The translations under genes and the position numbers were made by a program. The notes under the pieces were generated by a model. That model made no database searches, was not told the DNA's origin, and was given only the letters and a program-made list of their open reading frames with translations. A stretch of DNA of 64,000 nt, from contig NZ_JAMZIK010000005.1 of assembly GCF_024178315.1 (NCBI RefSeq), positions 1 through 64,000 on the forward strand, written 5' to 3'. The stretch is from Siccirubricoccus soli. GTDB lineage: Bacteria > Pseudomonadota > Alphaproteobacteria > Acetobacterales > Acetobacteraceae. Position 1 is the first letter of the stretch. Every line of letters starts with the position of its first letter. Of this stretch, positions 44,963-54,005 are shown one piece after another.

Positions 44963-45154
44963 TCAGCGGCGGGCCATGCCCTTGCGGATCTCGCGCTCCA
45001 CCGCCGCACGCTCGCTCGTGCCGATGCGGCGGATGATTTCCCGCACGATGGCGGGCGATACGCGGTGCCGCTTCGCGAGGTAGGCGACATCCTCCTCGAG
45101 CTGCGCCGCAGCGGCCGGATCAGCAGCTTCGGCCTTCATCTTGCTCTGTACCAC
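44963..45154 (-). CDS. Small DUF3606-like protein
   Basis: 63 residues from a GTG at 45154 preceded by CAGGAAAA; the frame is open to an ATG at 45256. The segment EEDVAYLAKRHRVSPAIVRE and the following EREIRK match the DUF3606 helix-turn-helix-like pattern found in short proteins of alphaproteobacteria. It is the first of three small genes of unknown role upstream of cspA in the same orientation. Confidence 0.75.
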   Translation of the reverse strand: MVQSKMKAEAADPAAAAQLEEDVAYLAKRHRVSPAIVREIIRRIGTSERAAVEREIRKGMARR

Positions 45155-45265
45155 GGTGTTTTCCTGTTGCTGGACCTCGCCCCGGGCTGAGGCGGTTGCC
45201 GCGCCGCGACCGGACCGGATCACAGTCCCGGCCGCCGGTTCGGCCGCGGCGGTCATGGCCGACCA

Positions 45266-45319
45266 GAGCGGCCTCCGGCCTGTTGGATCAGGGCGTGATC
45301 CGTCAAGCCGAAGGCTGTT
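45266..45319. repeat. Palindromic repeat, family 2, copy A
   Basis: AGAGCGGCCTCCGGCC leads into a hairpin with a perfect GGATCA/TGATCC core around GGGCG. Mismatched arms extend the pairing. The left half matches the elements at 52717 and 59836. Confidence 0.6.
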
Positions 45320-45422
45320 TCAGATGTTCGCCTTCCAGGGCGCGATCGGTCGGGATCCGGTCAGCGCAGGCCGTGCGCCACGCGACTGCACAAGGAGCCG
45401 AAGCGGGATGGATGAGCGAAAC

Positions 45423-45677
45423 TCAACCGATCCCGCCCTGGGATTTCGCCGGAGGGCGGCCGAAGCCGAAGACCGGGGCCGTTCCGGCACGGAGCTGGCT
45501 TTCCCGCACCACGCGCTCATGCCCGTCATGGCTGCTCTTCACGCGGTATTCGCGGTCTTCCGCATCGTTCGGCAGCAGACGCGTGATGGTGTAGGCGCCG
45601 GACGGGAGGTTGCGGTCATACCGGTCGTGGCAGAGTTCGACGGTCTGGCCGACCGTGAAATTATGGGGATGCTGCAT
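45423..45677 (-). CDS. Conserved small hypothetical protein
   Basis: 84 residues with a well-formed start. The pattern FTVGQTVELCHDRYDRN, YTITRLLPND, YRVKSSHDGHERVVRESQL looks like a single beta-barrel domain and resembles short uncharacterised proteins of Rhizobiales and Acetobacteraceae as I recall them. No signal peptide or catalytic motif is visible. It lies in a set of small genes near cspA. Confidence 0.8.
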   Translation of the reverse strand: MQHPHNFTVGQTVELCHDRYDRNLPSGAYTITRLLPNDAEDREYRVKSSHDGHERVVRESQLRAGTAPVFGFGRPPAKSQGGIG

Positions 45678-45753
45678 GGCTGGTCCTCGCGGGACAAGTA
45701 GGGGTCCCGGCGGGGGCCAAGCGGCAGGGCGGCCCGCGCGCCCCGCTGCCTCT

Positions 45754-45903
45754 TCAGCCGATCAGCTCGAGGATGAGCTGGCGGATTTCGTCCTGCGTCA
45801 GGCCCGAGGGTTCGGGCAGATGCGCTTCAGTCGTGGGGGCCGTTCCGGCCGTTCCAGGCCTAGGCTCGGGCCTCATGGAGGCCCGGGGTAGTGTCTTGAG
45901 CAT
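45754..45903 (-). CDS. Small hypothetical protein (49 residues)
   Basis: The ATG at 45903 is preceded by AAGGA at a good distance. The N-terminal half is proline- and threonine-rich. The C-terminal end LTQDEIRQLILELIG forms an amphipathic helix typical of short conserved proteins in this lineage. The frame is open to 46035, but the upstream part has no coding character. Function unknown. Confidence 0.6.
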   Translation of the reverse strand: MLKTLPRASMRPEPRPGTAGTAPTTEAHLPEPSGLTQDEIRQLILELIG

Positions 45904-46034
45904 TCTATCCTTTCGTGGCCACGTCGCACGCGGTGCGGCCTGGCCGGGCATCCCCATCGGGACATGCCCGCATATCCACCGGTCCGGTCGGACCGGGATG
46001 GCGGGGAGGCCGGTGAGCCGCCCCGCCGAAACCA

Positions 46035-46241
46035 TCAGGCCTGCTTCAGGTTTCCGGCCGAGGTCTTGCCCTGCTGGCCGCGCTGCAGCTCGTATTCGAG
46101 CTTGTCGCCCTCGCGCGGCTCCTGGATGCCAGCGCGCTGGACATCGGAGATGTGGAGGAAGACGTCCTTCGAGCCGTCATCCGGCTGGATGAAGCCGTAG
46201 CCCTTGGTGGCGTTGAACCATTTGACGGTGCCGATTGCCAT
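46035..46241 (-). CDS. Cold-shock protein, CspA family
   Basis: 68 residues. The RNP1-like KGYGFIQP and RNP2-like DVFLHIS motifs in the sequence TVKWFNATKGYGFIQPDDG define a single cold-shock domain that binds single-stranded RNA and DNA. A 405-base region without genes lies upstream, as is common for cspA leaders that act as cold-sensing mRNA structures. It is transcribed toward the small genes at 45754 and 45423. Confidence 0.97.
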   Translation of the reverse strand: MAIGTVKWFNATKGYGFIQPDDGSKDVFLHISDVQRAGIQEPREGDKLEYELQRGQQGKTSAGNLKQA

Positions 46242-46646
46242 GGCGGTGCTCCGCTTGCGATGAAAAGGGGTGCCGGCCCGCGACATTGCGGATCGGATCG
46301 AACTTCGCGAAGACGGACACCGGGCTCGGCGCTCGGTCACGAGCAGGGAGAGCAGGCCGAACCAAACGAGGCTGACCCAGCCAAGATGGGGCGCCGGGGC
46401 GCCGGCTGCAACCCAAATCCGCCCTCCCAACGAAAGGCGTGATCGGCCGGGTACCCGATGCCGGCGCCGGGTAGCTGCGTCCGCTCCTCTCGCCATCCTC
46501 CGCAGCGAGTACGGGAAGGCAGGAATGGCGCTGCTCGCCCTCGGACCGGACCAGGCCGCCTCCTTCGCCCCCCTTCCAGCCAGAGACCACTCAACCGGCG
46601 TCCCGGAAGTCCAAAAAGGACCGGGAGACAGAGGCTGAGGAAGCAA
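46242..46646 (-). promoter_or_regulatory. Long upstream region of cspA
   Basis: 405 bases between tRNA-Thr and the cspA start, containing no supported gene. The promoter and a structured 5' leader are expected here. I could not define individual elements. Confidence 0.35.
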
Positions 46647-46718
<72 letters not shown>

Positions 46719-46916
46719 CCACCGCAGCGATAGCGCGGCGGCGCGGGGGGCTCAATCGGGCTGGCGCGATTCGGCCGCCCGGGCACGGGCTGGCCGCGGC
46801 GGCCCCCCTTGCCGTCCGCCCCTCGCTTTCCCACGGTGGGTCGATCCCCAGCCTCCCGTCCCGCCTCCCCCTCGCAGGGCCGGCGGCCCCGCCTGCGGGG
46901 CTGCGGGCCGCGGCAG

Positions 46917-47150
46917 TCAGGCATGGCCGATCGGCCCGAAGGTGTCGCGGTTCGTGGTGCGCACCACGATGGCGAAGAGCCGCAGCGCATCCGGCCCCCC
47001 TTGGTCGCTGAGCGTCCCCTGTTCCATTTCGGCGGCCAGCAATTCGGCATGCTCCGCCAGGGTTTCCGCCGCGCGGCGCATGGCCTCGCGCGACAGGGCG
47101 AGTTGCATCTCGTCGGACAGGCTGTTCCAGTCGGCCGGCATGAGGTCCAC
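46917..47150 (-). CDS. Small hypothetical protein (77 residues)
   Basis: A largely helical, acidic protein: MPADWNSLSDEMQLALSREA, then heptad-like leucine and alanine repeats (AAETLAEHAELLAAEMEQG) and ALRLFAIVVRTTNRDTFGPIG. The start is ATG at 47150 or 47141. No known domain or signal peptide was recognised. It stands alone between tRNA-Thr and the 47341 gene. Confidence 0.65.
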   Translation of the reverse strand: MDLMPADWNSLSDEMQLALSREAMRRAAETLAEHAELLAAEMEQGTLSDQGGPDALRLFAIVVRTTNRDTFGPIGHA

Positions 47151-47340
47151 ACCTTGCGCCGTCCTGGCGATGTCTTTCGCGTCTCCCGGATGGGCGACCG
47201 AGGGGACAATGGCGGGCCAGGATTAACACCCCCTTGCGGCGACGGGTTCAAATTGTCGCAGGTTCAGCAGCTTCCGTTATGATAGTGACACGAAAGCGGA
47301 CCGACACCTGCAACCGCCGCGCAGGCCCTGCCCGGTGGTC

Positions 47341-47673
47341 TCAGGGTGCCGGCGCGACGGGGGCGGAACGGCGGCGGGGTTGGGCTGCCGGTCGGGGCTG
47401 ACGGTGCGCCGCGGCCGGCTCGCCGGCCTCCGGCGATTCGGCCATGGCGGCGCCGCGCGGGGCCGGCGGCCGCGCCCCAGGGCGCGGGCGCGTCGCCTCA
47501 TGCCAGCCACGCACCTCAGCCCAGATATCGCCCGGCTCCGGCTGCAGCGGCGGGCGCACCGCAACCGCCGGCGCCGGGCGGGAGGCCGTCCGGTCCCGCC
47601 CCTCCTGCGCCAGGGAAGGCCCGCCCAGCCCCAGGGCGGCGGCCAGCAGCGTTGAAAACAGTGCAGCGCGCAT
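47341..47673 (-). CDS. Secreted or periplasmic proline/arginine-rich hypothetical protein
   Basis: 110 residues from the ATG at 47673, which follows GGAGG at six bases. The N-terminus MRAALFSTLLAAALGLGG ending in SLAQ is a clear signal peptide. The mature part is proline-, arginine- and alanine-rich with one more ordered segment, PEPGDIWAEVRGWHEA. No domain was recognised. It lies just downstream of, and in the same direction as, the M20 hydrolase gene. Confidence 0.7.
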   Translation of the reverse strand: MRAALFSTLLAAALGLGGPSLAQEGRDRTASRPAPAVAVRPPLQPEPGDIWAEVRGWHEATRPRPGARPPAPRGAAMAESPEAGEPAAAHRQPRPAAQPRRRSAPVAPAP

Positions 47674-47756
47674 CCGGAACCTCCGGGCGCCTCTTTGGCA
47701 AACCGGCCGGGGCCGGGGCAAGCGGCATCTCGCAGGCGGTACGGCGCCGCCCCGCC

Positions 47757-49040
47757 CTACAGCGGCCGAGTGCCGCACCAATCGGCGATGAAGGCGGCGA
47801 TGGAGAGCGTCGTCTTCTTCAGCTGCTCCAGGTTCGTGCGCTCGTCGAAGGCATGCGCCCCCTCCCCCTTCGGCCCGTAGCAGAGGCCGGGGATGCCGAA
47901 ATAGCGGCCGTAGAAGCGGGTGTCGTTCACCGCGGTGCTGATACGCGCCGGCATCTCCGCGCCGAAGACCTGGGCATGCGCCGCCGCCAGCACCTTCTCC
48001 GCTTCCGTTCCCGGCTCCAGCACATAGCCATCGGCAAGGAAGCCGTGCCACTCGACCGTCGGCGGGTTGTTGGCGAGGAAGTTGTCGCCCTTCGCCGCCT
48101 CGGCGATGCAACGCTCCACGCCCGCCTGGGCCTCCGCCACCTCCATGCTCGGCAGCAGGCCGATGCGGCAATCCACCTCGCACCAGGCGGGGGTGGAGCT
48201 GGCCCAGTCGCCGCCGCGAATGATGCCCGGGTTGAATTTGATCGGGCTGTCGATGTCCTTGTACAGCGCGTCGGTCCTCGCCGCCTCGTTCAGCGTGACC
48301 GTATGCGCCTGCAGGGCCTGGATCAGGTGGTAGGCGGAGAGGATGGCGTTGGTGCCGATCTGCGCCTCCATCACATGCACCGGGACGCCGCGCACCTTGA
48401 TGCGGAACCACAGCGTGCCGGTATGGGCGCGGGTGATGGTGCCGCCGGTCGGCTCGGTGATCAGCGCCGCCTCGGCGCGGTAGCCGCGCACCAGGGTGGA
48501 GAGCGCGCCATTGCCGGTGCTCTCCTCCTCCGTCACCGTCTGCACATGCACATCGGCGGCGGGGGCGAGGCCGGCGGTCTTCAGCGCATCCATCGCATAG
48601 ACCATGGCGGCGACGCCGGACTTCATGTCGTGCGCGCCGCGGCCATACATCCAGCCATCCTTGATGGTCGCGCTGTAGGGCGGGTAGGTCCACATCTCCA
48701 CCGGGCCCTCCGGCACCACATCGATATGCCCCTGCAGGATCAGGCTGCGGCCGATGGGGTTGGGCGCGCGCAGGGTGGCGACCACCTGCACGGAGTTCTG
48801 CGGCCCCACATCGACCATCGGGCTGGCCTTGGGGTGGGCGGGCAGCGGCACGTCGGAGAGGGTGTAGCGGTCCACGCCATAGCCGCGCGCCGCCATCTGC
48901 CGCGCCATCCAATCCTGCAGTGGGGCCTCGTTGCCGCGGGTGGAGGGGAAGCGGACGAGTTCGGCAAGGAAGCCGATCTCGGCCTCGAAATTCGCGTCCA
49001 CAGCGGCGGCGAGGCGGGCAAGCAGGGCGGCGTCGGGCAT
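47757..49040 (-). CDS. M20-family metallohydrolase (ArgE/DapE/acylase type)
   Basis: 427 residues from the ATG at 49040. Zinc ligands and catalytic residues are in place: His in LILQGHIDVVPEG, Asp in GRGAHDMKSGVAA, the Glu pair in VTEEESTGNG, and His in GPKGEGAHAFDERT. A lid/dimerisation domain is inserted between. Family members deacylate N-acyl amino acids or cleave amide bonds. The length and the phrase MWTYPPYSATIKDGWMYGRG fit the ArgE/DapE-related deacylase subgroup, but the natural substrate is not determined. No arginine- or lysine-synthesis genes are nearby. Confidence 0.93.
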   Translation of the reverse strand: MPDAALLARLAAAVDANFEAEIGFLAELVRFPSTRGNEAPLQDWMARQMAARGYGVDRYTLSDVPLPAHPKASPMVDVGPQNSVQVVATLRAPNPIGRSLILQGHIDVVPEGPVEMWTYPPYSATIKDGWMYGRGAHDMKSGVAAMVYAMDALKTAGLAPAADVHVQTVTEEESTGNGALSTLVRGYRAEAALITEPTGGTITRAHTGTLWFRIKVRGVPVHVMEAQIGTNAILSAYHLIQALQAHTVTLNEAARTDALYKDIDSPIKFNPGIIRGGDWASSTPAWCEVDCRIGLLPSMEVAEAQAGVERCIAEAAKGDNFLANNPPTVEWHGFLADGYVLEPGTEAEKVLAAAHAQVFGAEMPARISTAVNDTRFYGRYFGIPGLCYGPKGEGAHAFDERTNLEQLKKTTLSIAAFIADWCGTRPL

Positions 49041-49180
49041 GCGGCATCCCTTCGGAAAGCTGGCGCAGGCTCCGACGGGCACGGGCGCGGGTCAAGCGGG
49101 CTCAGAAGCGCAGCACTTGGTGGCCCACCAGCCCGATGGCGCTATGGCTTGTGCCCGCAGCGATCCGCGCACGGGTCGCA

Positions 49181-50422
49181 TCAGCCCTTCCGCATCGCGG
49201 CCAGGGCGGCAGCCGCCGCCTGCGGGCCGGACAGGATCTCGATGTTGCGGACGATATCCACCACGCTCAGCCCGCCCGGCCGGGAGGTGCCGCGGCCCAG
49301 CAGGGTCAGCCGCCCCACCAGCTCCTTCACGCAGCGGTCCAGCAGCGGGCCGCCGCCGAGCTTCCGCCCCGCGCCTTCCAGCCCGCGCAGCGCCCGGGCG
49401 GCCGCCTCCACCGCTGCCACATCCTCGTCGCAGACCGCTTCGGCCGCCAGCAGGCGTTGGGTCGGCGCCACCACCTCCTGCTCCGCCCCCACCAGATAGC
49501 GCTCGCGGCAGGCCTCCTCCGCCTCCCGCCGCGCGCCTTCCAGCCGGCGCAGCCGGTCGCTGCCGAGGAGGGAGCAGGATTGCAGGTTGTCCAGCCGCCG
49601 AGCGAGGGCAAGGGCGGCATCCGTCGCCCGCTCCACCCCGAGCTGCGCGAAGGGCGGGGGCGCCGCGGCCAGCATGGCATCCAGCGCCTGCACCGCCACT
49701 GCCCTGGCCTGCGGGTTGAGCAGGGCGGCGAGATGCGCGACCGCACCGGGGAAGGCGGCGGCGCCCATCAGGGTGACCAGCACGATGGAGAGGGCCGGCG
49801 GCCCGGCCGGCGCCACGGCCAGCAGCGCGGCGCGGGCCAGCGCGTCCGGCGGGCCGAGCGGCCCGGCCGCCACGGCCGCCCAGATGGCGCTGCCCGCCTG
49901 CCAGATCGGCGTGCAGAGGGCGGCGATGGCGTGGTAATCGGCCGGCCCCAGCCCGCTTTCCGCCCATTCCGGCGGCGGCTGGGGCGGCAGCGCGGCGGCG
50001 GCGGCGGGCCACAGCACCGCGCCCAGCCGGGCTATGGCCTCGAGCTCCGCCGTGCTGCGCCCTTCCAGCGCCTGCACCGCCTGTGCCGCCCCCGGCTCCA
50101 GCCGGAGCAGCAGGATCTCCGCCAGCACCGGCAGGGCGGAGCGCGGCAGCGCCGCCTCCCCCCGCCGCCATTCCTTCGGGCTGCGGATGGCGCCGTCCAT
50201 CGGCAGGAAGAGCAGCCGGGCCAGGTTCAGCCGCCGCGGCACGCCCAGGGCGCGCAGCCGCGGCCGCACCTTCTCCAGCACCATATCGGCCTCACCCCGG
50301 CGGTCGAGCTGGTCGAGCACGGCGACGATCTGCGCCAGGGCGGCGTCCTCCGCCTCGCTCGCCGCCTGGGCGAGGCGGCGGAGCTGCGGCAGCGTACAGG
50401 CCAGCGGCGGCGAGGAGCTCAT
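49181..50422 (-). CDS. Hypothetical protein, alpha-helical (413 residues)
   Basis: A leucine- and alanine-rich, mostly helical soluble protein without signal peptide. Recognisable stretches include LDQLDRRGEADMVLEKVRPR, RLNLARLLFLPMDGAIRSP and, near the C-terminus, LSVVDIVRNIEILSGPQAAA. I recognise no family. The phrase LARLLFLPMDGAI may mark a lineage-specific family. It lies 36 bases downstream of the next gene (50459) in the same orientation, and the two appear to form one unit. Confidence 0.75.
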   Translation of the reverse strand: MSSSPPLACTLPQLRRLAQAASEAEDAALAQIVAVLDQLDRRGEADMVLEKVRPRLRALGVPRRLNLARLLFLPMDGAIRSPKEWRRGEAALPRSALPVLAEILLLRLEPGAAQAVQALEGRSTAELEAIARLGAVLWPAAAAALPPQPPPEWAESGLGPADYHAIAALCTPIWQAGSAIWAAVAAGPLGPPDALARAALLAVAPAGPPALSIVLVTLMGAAAFPGAVAHLAALLNPQARAVAVQALDAMLAAAPPPFAQLGVERATDAALALARRLDNLQSCSLLGSDRLRRLEGARREAEEACRERYLVGAEQEVVAPTQRLLAAEAVCDEDVAAVEAAARALRGLEGAGRKLGGGPLLDRCVKELVGRLTLLGRGTSRPGGLSVVDIVRNIEILSGPQAAAAALAAMRKG

Positions 50423-50458
50423 GGTAGCGGGCTCACGGCAAGAGGCGCATGGCGGGGC

Positions 50459-51610
50459 TCACCGCAGATAGCCGATGGCGGTGGCCCGCAGCGCCTCGTT
50501 CCGCGCCACCAGCGCCACCTGCTGGCCGGTCACCCAGTCCTCATGCGCATGGACCTTGCGGCGCCAGAAGCGCAGCAGGTCGGCCTGCGCCTCGGTCCGC
50601 ACCCGGGCCTTCTCCGCCAGCGCGGTCTCCACCTCGGCCGGCGTGACCGGGATGATCGCCGCCATCTCCCGCGCCGCCTCCCCGCGCCGGGCCGGCGGCG
50701 CATTGGCCCAGAGGGCGAGCAGCAGCTCCCACCCGTCCAGCAGCCATTCGGGCCGGGCGAGCTGGTTGAGGATGGGCGCCGGATCCGCCTGCCAGCGGCG
50801 GATCAGCCCCCAGACATCGGCGAGCAGCGCCTCGAGCGGCGCGGCGATTTCCTGCCATGCGGTCAGGCTGAGCTCGGCGCTGGCGCGGAGCAGGGCGGCG
50901 AAGGCCCGCTCCGCCTCCCCCAGCCCGGCCGCCCAGGCCGCGACCTCCCGCGTCAGCTCTTCGATCCGGGCGACCAGGCCAGGCAGCAGGGCGCCCCCGC
51001 CGGGGCCGTAGAATTCGAAGGCCTCGGCAAGCTGCTGCAGCGCCAGCAGCGCGGCGTCCAGGCCGAGCCCGGCCTCCCGCCCGCGCAGCCGCAGCACCTC
51101 CCGCGCCCGCTGCTCCAGCGATTGCGCGCTTTCCTGCGCGGGGGCCGGGGCCAGCCCCGCCTGGGCCACCAGCGCGGCGAGCAGGGCGTAGAAGCGCATC
51201 ACGCGGCTGCGCTGGCCGGCCCGCTCCGCCTCCTGCGCCGCGCGGGCGGCGTTGCGCCCGGCATAGCCCTCCCGCGCCACGGTCCGCGTCACCTCCCGCA
51301 CCGTGCGGGGGGTAACCTTGGGCAGCTTCGCCACCCTTTCCCAGATGGCGCGGTCGTGCAGCGTCGGGGTGCAGAAATCGGGCAGGGCGGACCAGGGCAG
51401 GACATAGGCCCCCTCCACCCCCGCCGGGTTGGCGAGGATGAGGTCCGACTGCCCCCGCTCCCCCAGCCGGATCCGGCCGCCGAGGAGGTTGGGCGAGGTG
51501 AAGGGCAGCGTCACGCCGCGCTCAAGGAAAGTGACCGGCTTGGCGTGGCCGGTTGCGAACGGAGCCAGACGGGAGAGCGCTTCACGCGATGGCGCGTCCG
51601 AATGCGTCAT
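50459..51610 (-). CDS. Hypothetical protein, alpha-helical (383 residues)
   Basis: Begins with a beta-rich part (PVTFLERGVTLPFTSPNLLG, GQSDLILANPAGVEGAYVLPW) and continues as a long helical region with coiled-coil character. The N-terminal LERGVTLPFTSP segment looks like a defined domain, but I do not recognise it. There is no signal peptide or membrane helix. It is upstream of and probably coexpressed with the 49181 gene. The mmcB gene follows on the same strand further upstream. Confidence 0.75.
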   Translation of the reverse strand: MTHSDAPSREALSRLAPFATGHAKPVTFLERGVTLPFTSPNLLGGRIRLGERGQSDLILANPAGVEGAYVLPWSALPDFCTPTLHDRAIWERVAKLPKVTPRTVREVTRTVAREGYAGRNAARAAQEAERAGQRSRVMRFYALLAALVAQAGLAPAPAQESAQSLEQRAREVLRLRGREAGLGLDAALLALQQLAEAFEFYGPGGGALLPGLVARIEELTREVAAWAAGLGEAERAFAALLRASAELSLTAWQEIAAPLEALLADVWGLIRRWQADPAPILNQLARPEWLLDGWELLLALWANAPPARRGEAAREMAAIIPVTPAEVETALAEKARVRTEAQADLLRFWRRKVHAHEDWVTGQQVALVARNEALRATAIGYLR

Positions 51611-51703
51611 GCCGCAACTTGGCCCGGGACCGGTGAAGGAAGGGTTGCCCGCGCGACTTTCGCGGGTCCCGGCCGGCCTGGGCAGGCCCCTTGCGGTCGG
51701 CGC

Positions 51704-52192
51704 CTATTCGCAGCGCAGCGCGGCGCCGATCGAGGCGGCCAGGGAAGGGTCCGCCAGCCCGGACAGGCGCCGCGCCGCCAGCATGGCGAAGCGGTGCAGC
51801 AGGGCCCGCCGCCGGGCCGGGGCCAGGCGATGCTCCGGCGGCGGGCGCAGCTGGGCCGCCTCGCCCTCCGCCGCCACCAGCAACCCAGCATCCTCCGGCA
51901 GCACCTCCGCCGGAAACTCGGTATCCACGGCGAAATACAGGCGGTCGCAGAACTCCCGGTATTCCGGCCATTTGGCGTCGGCGAGGAAATCCCGGAGGCC
52001 CGACTTCACCTCCACCACCGCGAAGCTGCCATCCGGCAGCAGGCAGAGCAGGTCCGCCCGCCGGCCATTGGGCAGGGGGAATTCCGGGATCGCCGCCCAG
52101 GCCTGCAGGAGGGCGAAGCGCGTCGCCGCGCGGCAGATCGCCACCGTCCGTTCCGGCGGGCTTATGGAAGCCTGGGACTCAAACCGCGACAT
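51704..52192 (-). CDS. mmcB: MmcB-family DNA repair protein
   Basis: 162 residues from the ATG at 52192. The core EFPLPNGRRADLLCLLPDG followed by VVEVKSGLRDFLADAKWPEY is the PD-(D/E)XK-like nuclease signature of MmcB (formerly DUF2155-like hypothetical proteins): D, then E-x-K. MmcB was linked in Caulobacter to mitomycin C resistance together with ImuB and DnaE2. No imuAB-dnaE2 cassette is present here. The frame continues upstream to 52906, but across the divergent promoter and the rrf2 gene. Confidence 0.88.
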   Translation of the reverse strand: MSRFESQASISPPERTVAICRAATRFALLQAWAAIPEFPLPNGRRADLLCLLPDGSFAVVEVKSGLRDFLADAKWPEYREFCDRLYFAVDTEFPAEVLPEDAGLLVAAEGEAAQLRPPPEHRLAPARRRALLHRFAMLAARRLSGLADPSLAASIGAALRCE

Positions 52193-52286
52193 TGCTGCCG
52201 CGTTTACCACAGGATGACACGAGCTTCGTAATTTCCCGTCCAAGAGGCTGGCCAATGACAATTCTTCGCGCCATATATGCCATAGC
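52193..52286. promoter_or_regulatory. Divergent promoter region, mmcB versus Rrf2 gene
   Basis: 94 bases with AT-rich sequence (CCATATATGCCATAGCATG, including the palindrome CATATATG) directly upstream of the Rrf2 start. It may hold an autoregulatory site. Confidence 0.35.
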
Positions 52287-52718
52287 ATGATTGCCACACG
52301 ATATTCCGTCGCCCTCCACATCCTGCTGCTCATCGCGGATGAGGCGACCGGCGAATCCACCAGCGCGCGCATGGCCTGGAGCATTGGCACCAACCCGGTG
52401 GTGGTCCGCCGCATCGCCGGCCAATTGTCGCGCGCCGGTCTGATCTCGGTGCAACGCGGCCCGGGCGGCGCCTCGCTGTCCCGGCCGGCGGAGCAGATCA
52501 CGCTGCGGGATGTGTGGCGCGCCATCCATCCGGAGCGCGAGACGATGATCCGCGTGCATGGCCGGACCAACGCGGCCTGCCCCATCGGCGCCCAGGTGCC
52601 GGCCCTGCTGCGCCACCGCTTCGACCAGGCGGAGCAGGTGATGCTGGAGCATTTCGGCGCCACCACCCTGGCCGAGCTCAGCGCCCAGCTCCGCCGGCAG
52701 AAGACCGAGGCGGCGTAG
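52287..52718 (+). CDS. Rrf2-family transcriptional regulator
   Basis: 143 residues. The winged helix (MIATRYSVALHILLLIADEA, TNPVVVRRIAGQLSRAGLIS, RGPGGASLSRPAEQITLRDV) is typical of the family. The cluster-binding three-cysteine loop of IscR or NsrR is not present; only one cysteine remains (TNAACPIG). This is like YwnA/CymR-type members that lack an iron-sulfur cluster. It diverges from mmcB. Its targets are unknown but may include itself. Confidence 0.92.
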   Translation: MIATRYSVALHILLLIADEATGESTSARMAWSIGTNPVVVRRIAGQLSRAGLISVQRGPGGASLSRPAEQITLRDVWRAIHPERETMIRVHGRTNAACPIGAQVPALLRHRFDQAEQVMLEHFGATTLAELSAQLRRQKTEAA

Positions 52719-52777
52719 AGCAGCCTCCGACCTGATGGATTACGGCGTGATCCATCGGGTCGGGGATAAGCTGCTCT
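52717..52777. repeat. Palindromic repeat, family 2, copy B
   Basis: The best-formed member: outer arms AGAGCAGC/GCTGCTCT, middle CTCC/GGGG, and inner GACCTGATGGAT/ATCCATCGGGTC around a 9-base loop. It begins inside the rrf2 stop codon and lies between convergent genes. Confidence 0.75.
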
Positions 52778-52981
52778 GGAAAACGCAAGCCAGGCAGCCT
52801 CGCCCGGCGACCCGCACAACAGAGCAGACCAGGCGCCCTGGGGCCTGTCGCATCGGCAGAATCGGCACGGCACGCTGCCCGGGCGCAAATCCCGCCCCCG
52901 GCGCATGGCCGGGACCGCGGCGAGCGGCCCGGCGCCGAGGAAGCCACCTGGGACCGGCCGGAACCCCGCGGCTGCTCGGGT

Positions 52982-53275
52982 TCAGCCCGGGAGCAGCGCG
53001 TCGATCGACTTGGCCAGCCGGAGGTCACGGGCCGAGAGCCCGCCGGCGTCGTGGGTGGAAAGGGTGATCTCCACCCGGTTCCACACATTCGACCACTCCG
53101 GATGATGGTCCTGCCGCTCCGCCAGCAGCGCGACCCGGGACATGAAGCCCCAGGCGGCCGAGAAATCGGCGAAACGGAAGCTGCGGGCGATGGCGTCCCG
53201 CCCCTCCACCAGATGCCATTCCGGCAGCTCCGCCGGCAGCGCTGCACGCGCCGCCGCATCCAGTTTTGCGATCAT
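52982..53275 (-). CDS. Pterin-4a-carbinolamine dehydratase
   Basis: 97 residues, normal for the family. The catalytic segment [19 protein letters not shown] contains the conserved histidine pair, and [16 protein letters not shown] is the usual C-terminal helix. It dehydrates 4a-hydroxytetrahydrobiopterin or acts in molybdopterin-related salvage. No phenylalanine hydroxylase gene is nearby. The start at 53275 is preceded by GGAG and fits the usual N-terminal helix. Confidence 0.94.
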   Translation of the reverse strand: MIAKLDAAARAALPAELPEWHLVEGRDAIARSFRFADFSAAWGFMSRVALLAERQDHHPEWSNVWNRVEITLSTHDAGGLSARDLRLAKSIDALLPG

Positions 53276-53324
53276 CTCCGCACTCCTGCTTGACGCCGGG
53301 CGCAACCGGGCGCGTTCTGGCACC

Positions 53325-53741
53325 ATGCCGCCGGACCCGCGCGACCTCACCCACCGCCACACCACCCCGCCGAGCCTCGAGGACATCGTCGCCCTGGCGG
53401 AGGTCGCGCTCGACGCCCTGCCGGAGGCGCTGCGGGAGATGGTGCGCGGCACCGCCATCATCGTCGAGGACGTGCCGGACGACGAGACCCTTGCCGAGCT
53501 CGGCCTGGACAGCCCCTGGGACCTGACCGGCCTCTACCGCGGCGTGCCGCTGACCCAGAAGAGCGTGCTGGACGTGCCGCGGGAGCCGGACACGGTGCTG
53601 CTCTACCGCGAGCCGATCCTGCTGGAGTGGATCGAGACCGGGGAGGACCTCTTCCGCCTGGTGCGCAACGTGCTGGTCCATGAGATCGGCCATCATTTCG
53701 GCCTCTCGGACGAGGATATCGCGCGGCTGGAGGGGGAGTAG
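53325..53741 (+). CDS. Zincin-like metallopeptidase family protein
   Basis: 138 residues from the ATG at 53325. The zinc motif [14 protein letters not shown] near the C-terminus and the phrase [16 protein letters not shown] match the short zincin family widespread in alphaproteobacteria and actinobacteria. Other marks are [12 protein letters not shown] and VRNVLVHE. Its biological target is unknown. It diverges from the pterin dehydratase gene and is convergent with the trypsin-like gene, with a two-hairpin repeat at the junction. Confidence 0.9.
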   Translation: MPPDPRDLTHRHTTPPSLEDIVALAEVALDALPEALREMVRGTAIIVEDVPDDETLAELGLDSPWDLTGLYRGVPLTQKSVLDVPREPDTVLLYREPILLEWIETGEDLFRLVRNVLVHEIGHHFGLSDEDIARLEGE

Positions 53742-53862
53742 GCCAGGGCAAGCCCCCACCCCTATCGGCCATGGACCGCTGCGTCACCCCGGGCGATCAC
53801 GCCGGGAGCGGGTCCGGTCGAGCTTCGCCCACCCACCCCGCTTCAGCCCTTGTCCGAACAGC

Positions 53863-53968
53863 TAGAGGAGATCGCCATAGGGCGGCATCGCCCGAAGGCG
53901 GGAATCTGCTGTACAAACAAAAGCTTAGAGCGTTTTCGGTGAACGCATGTAAACCGAAAACGCTCTAA
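53863..53968. repeat. Two-hairpin dispersed repeat, copy 2
   Basis: Matches the 2170-2274 element in the same orientation. The second hairpin is identical (arms at 53927-53940 and 53953-53966). The outer arm of the first hairpin has decayed (AGAGGAGAT versus ATCTGCTGT). It lies between convergent genes. Confidence 0.85.
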
Positions 53969-54005
53969 CCCGCGCTTTCCGCGAGTCCGCCTCAAGCGCT
54001 CACGC

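Noticed and set aside
48920-52231. A 1,103-codon open frame on the plus strand
   Set aside because: It lies antisense to the M20 hydrolase, the two unknown proteins and mmcB. Its composition is arginine/glycine/glutamine-rich, as expected from GC-rich antisense frames, and it has no domain.
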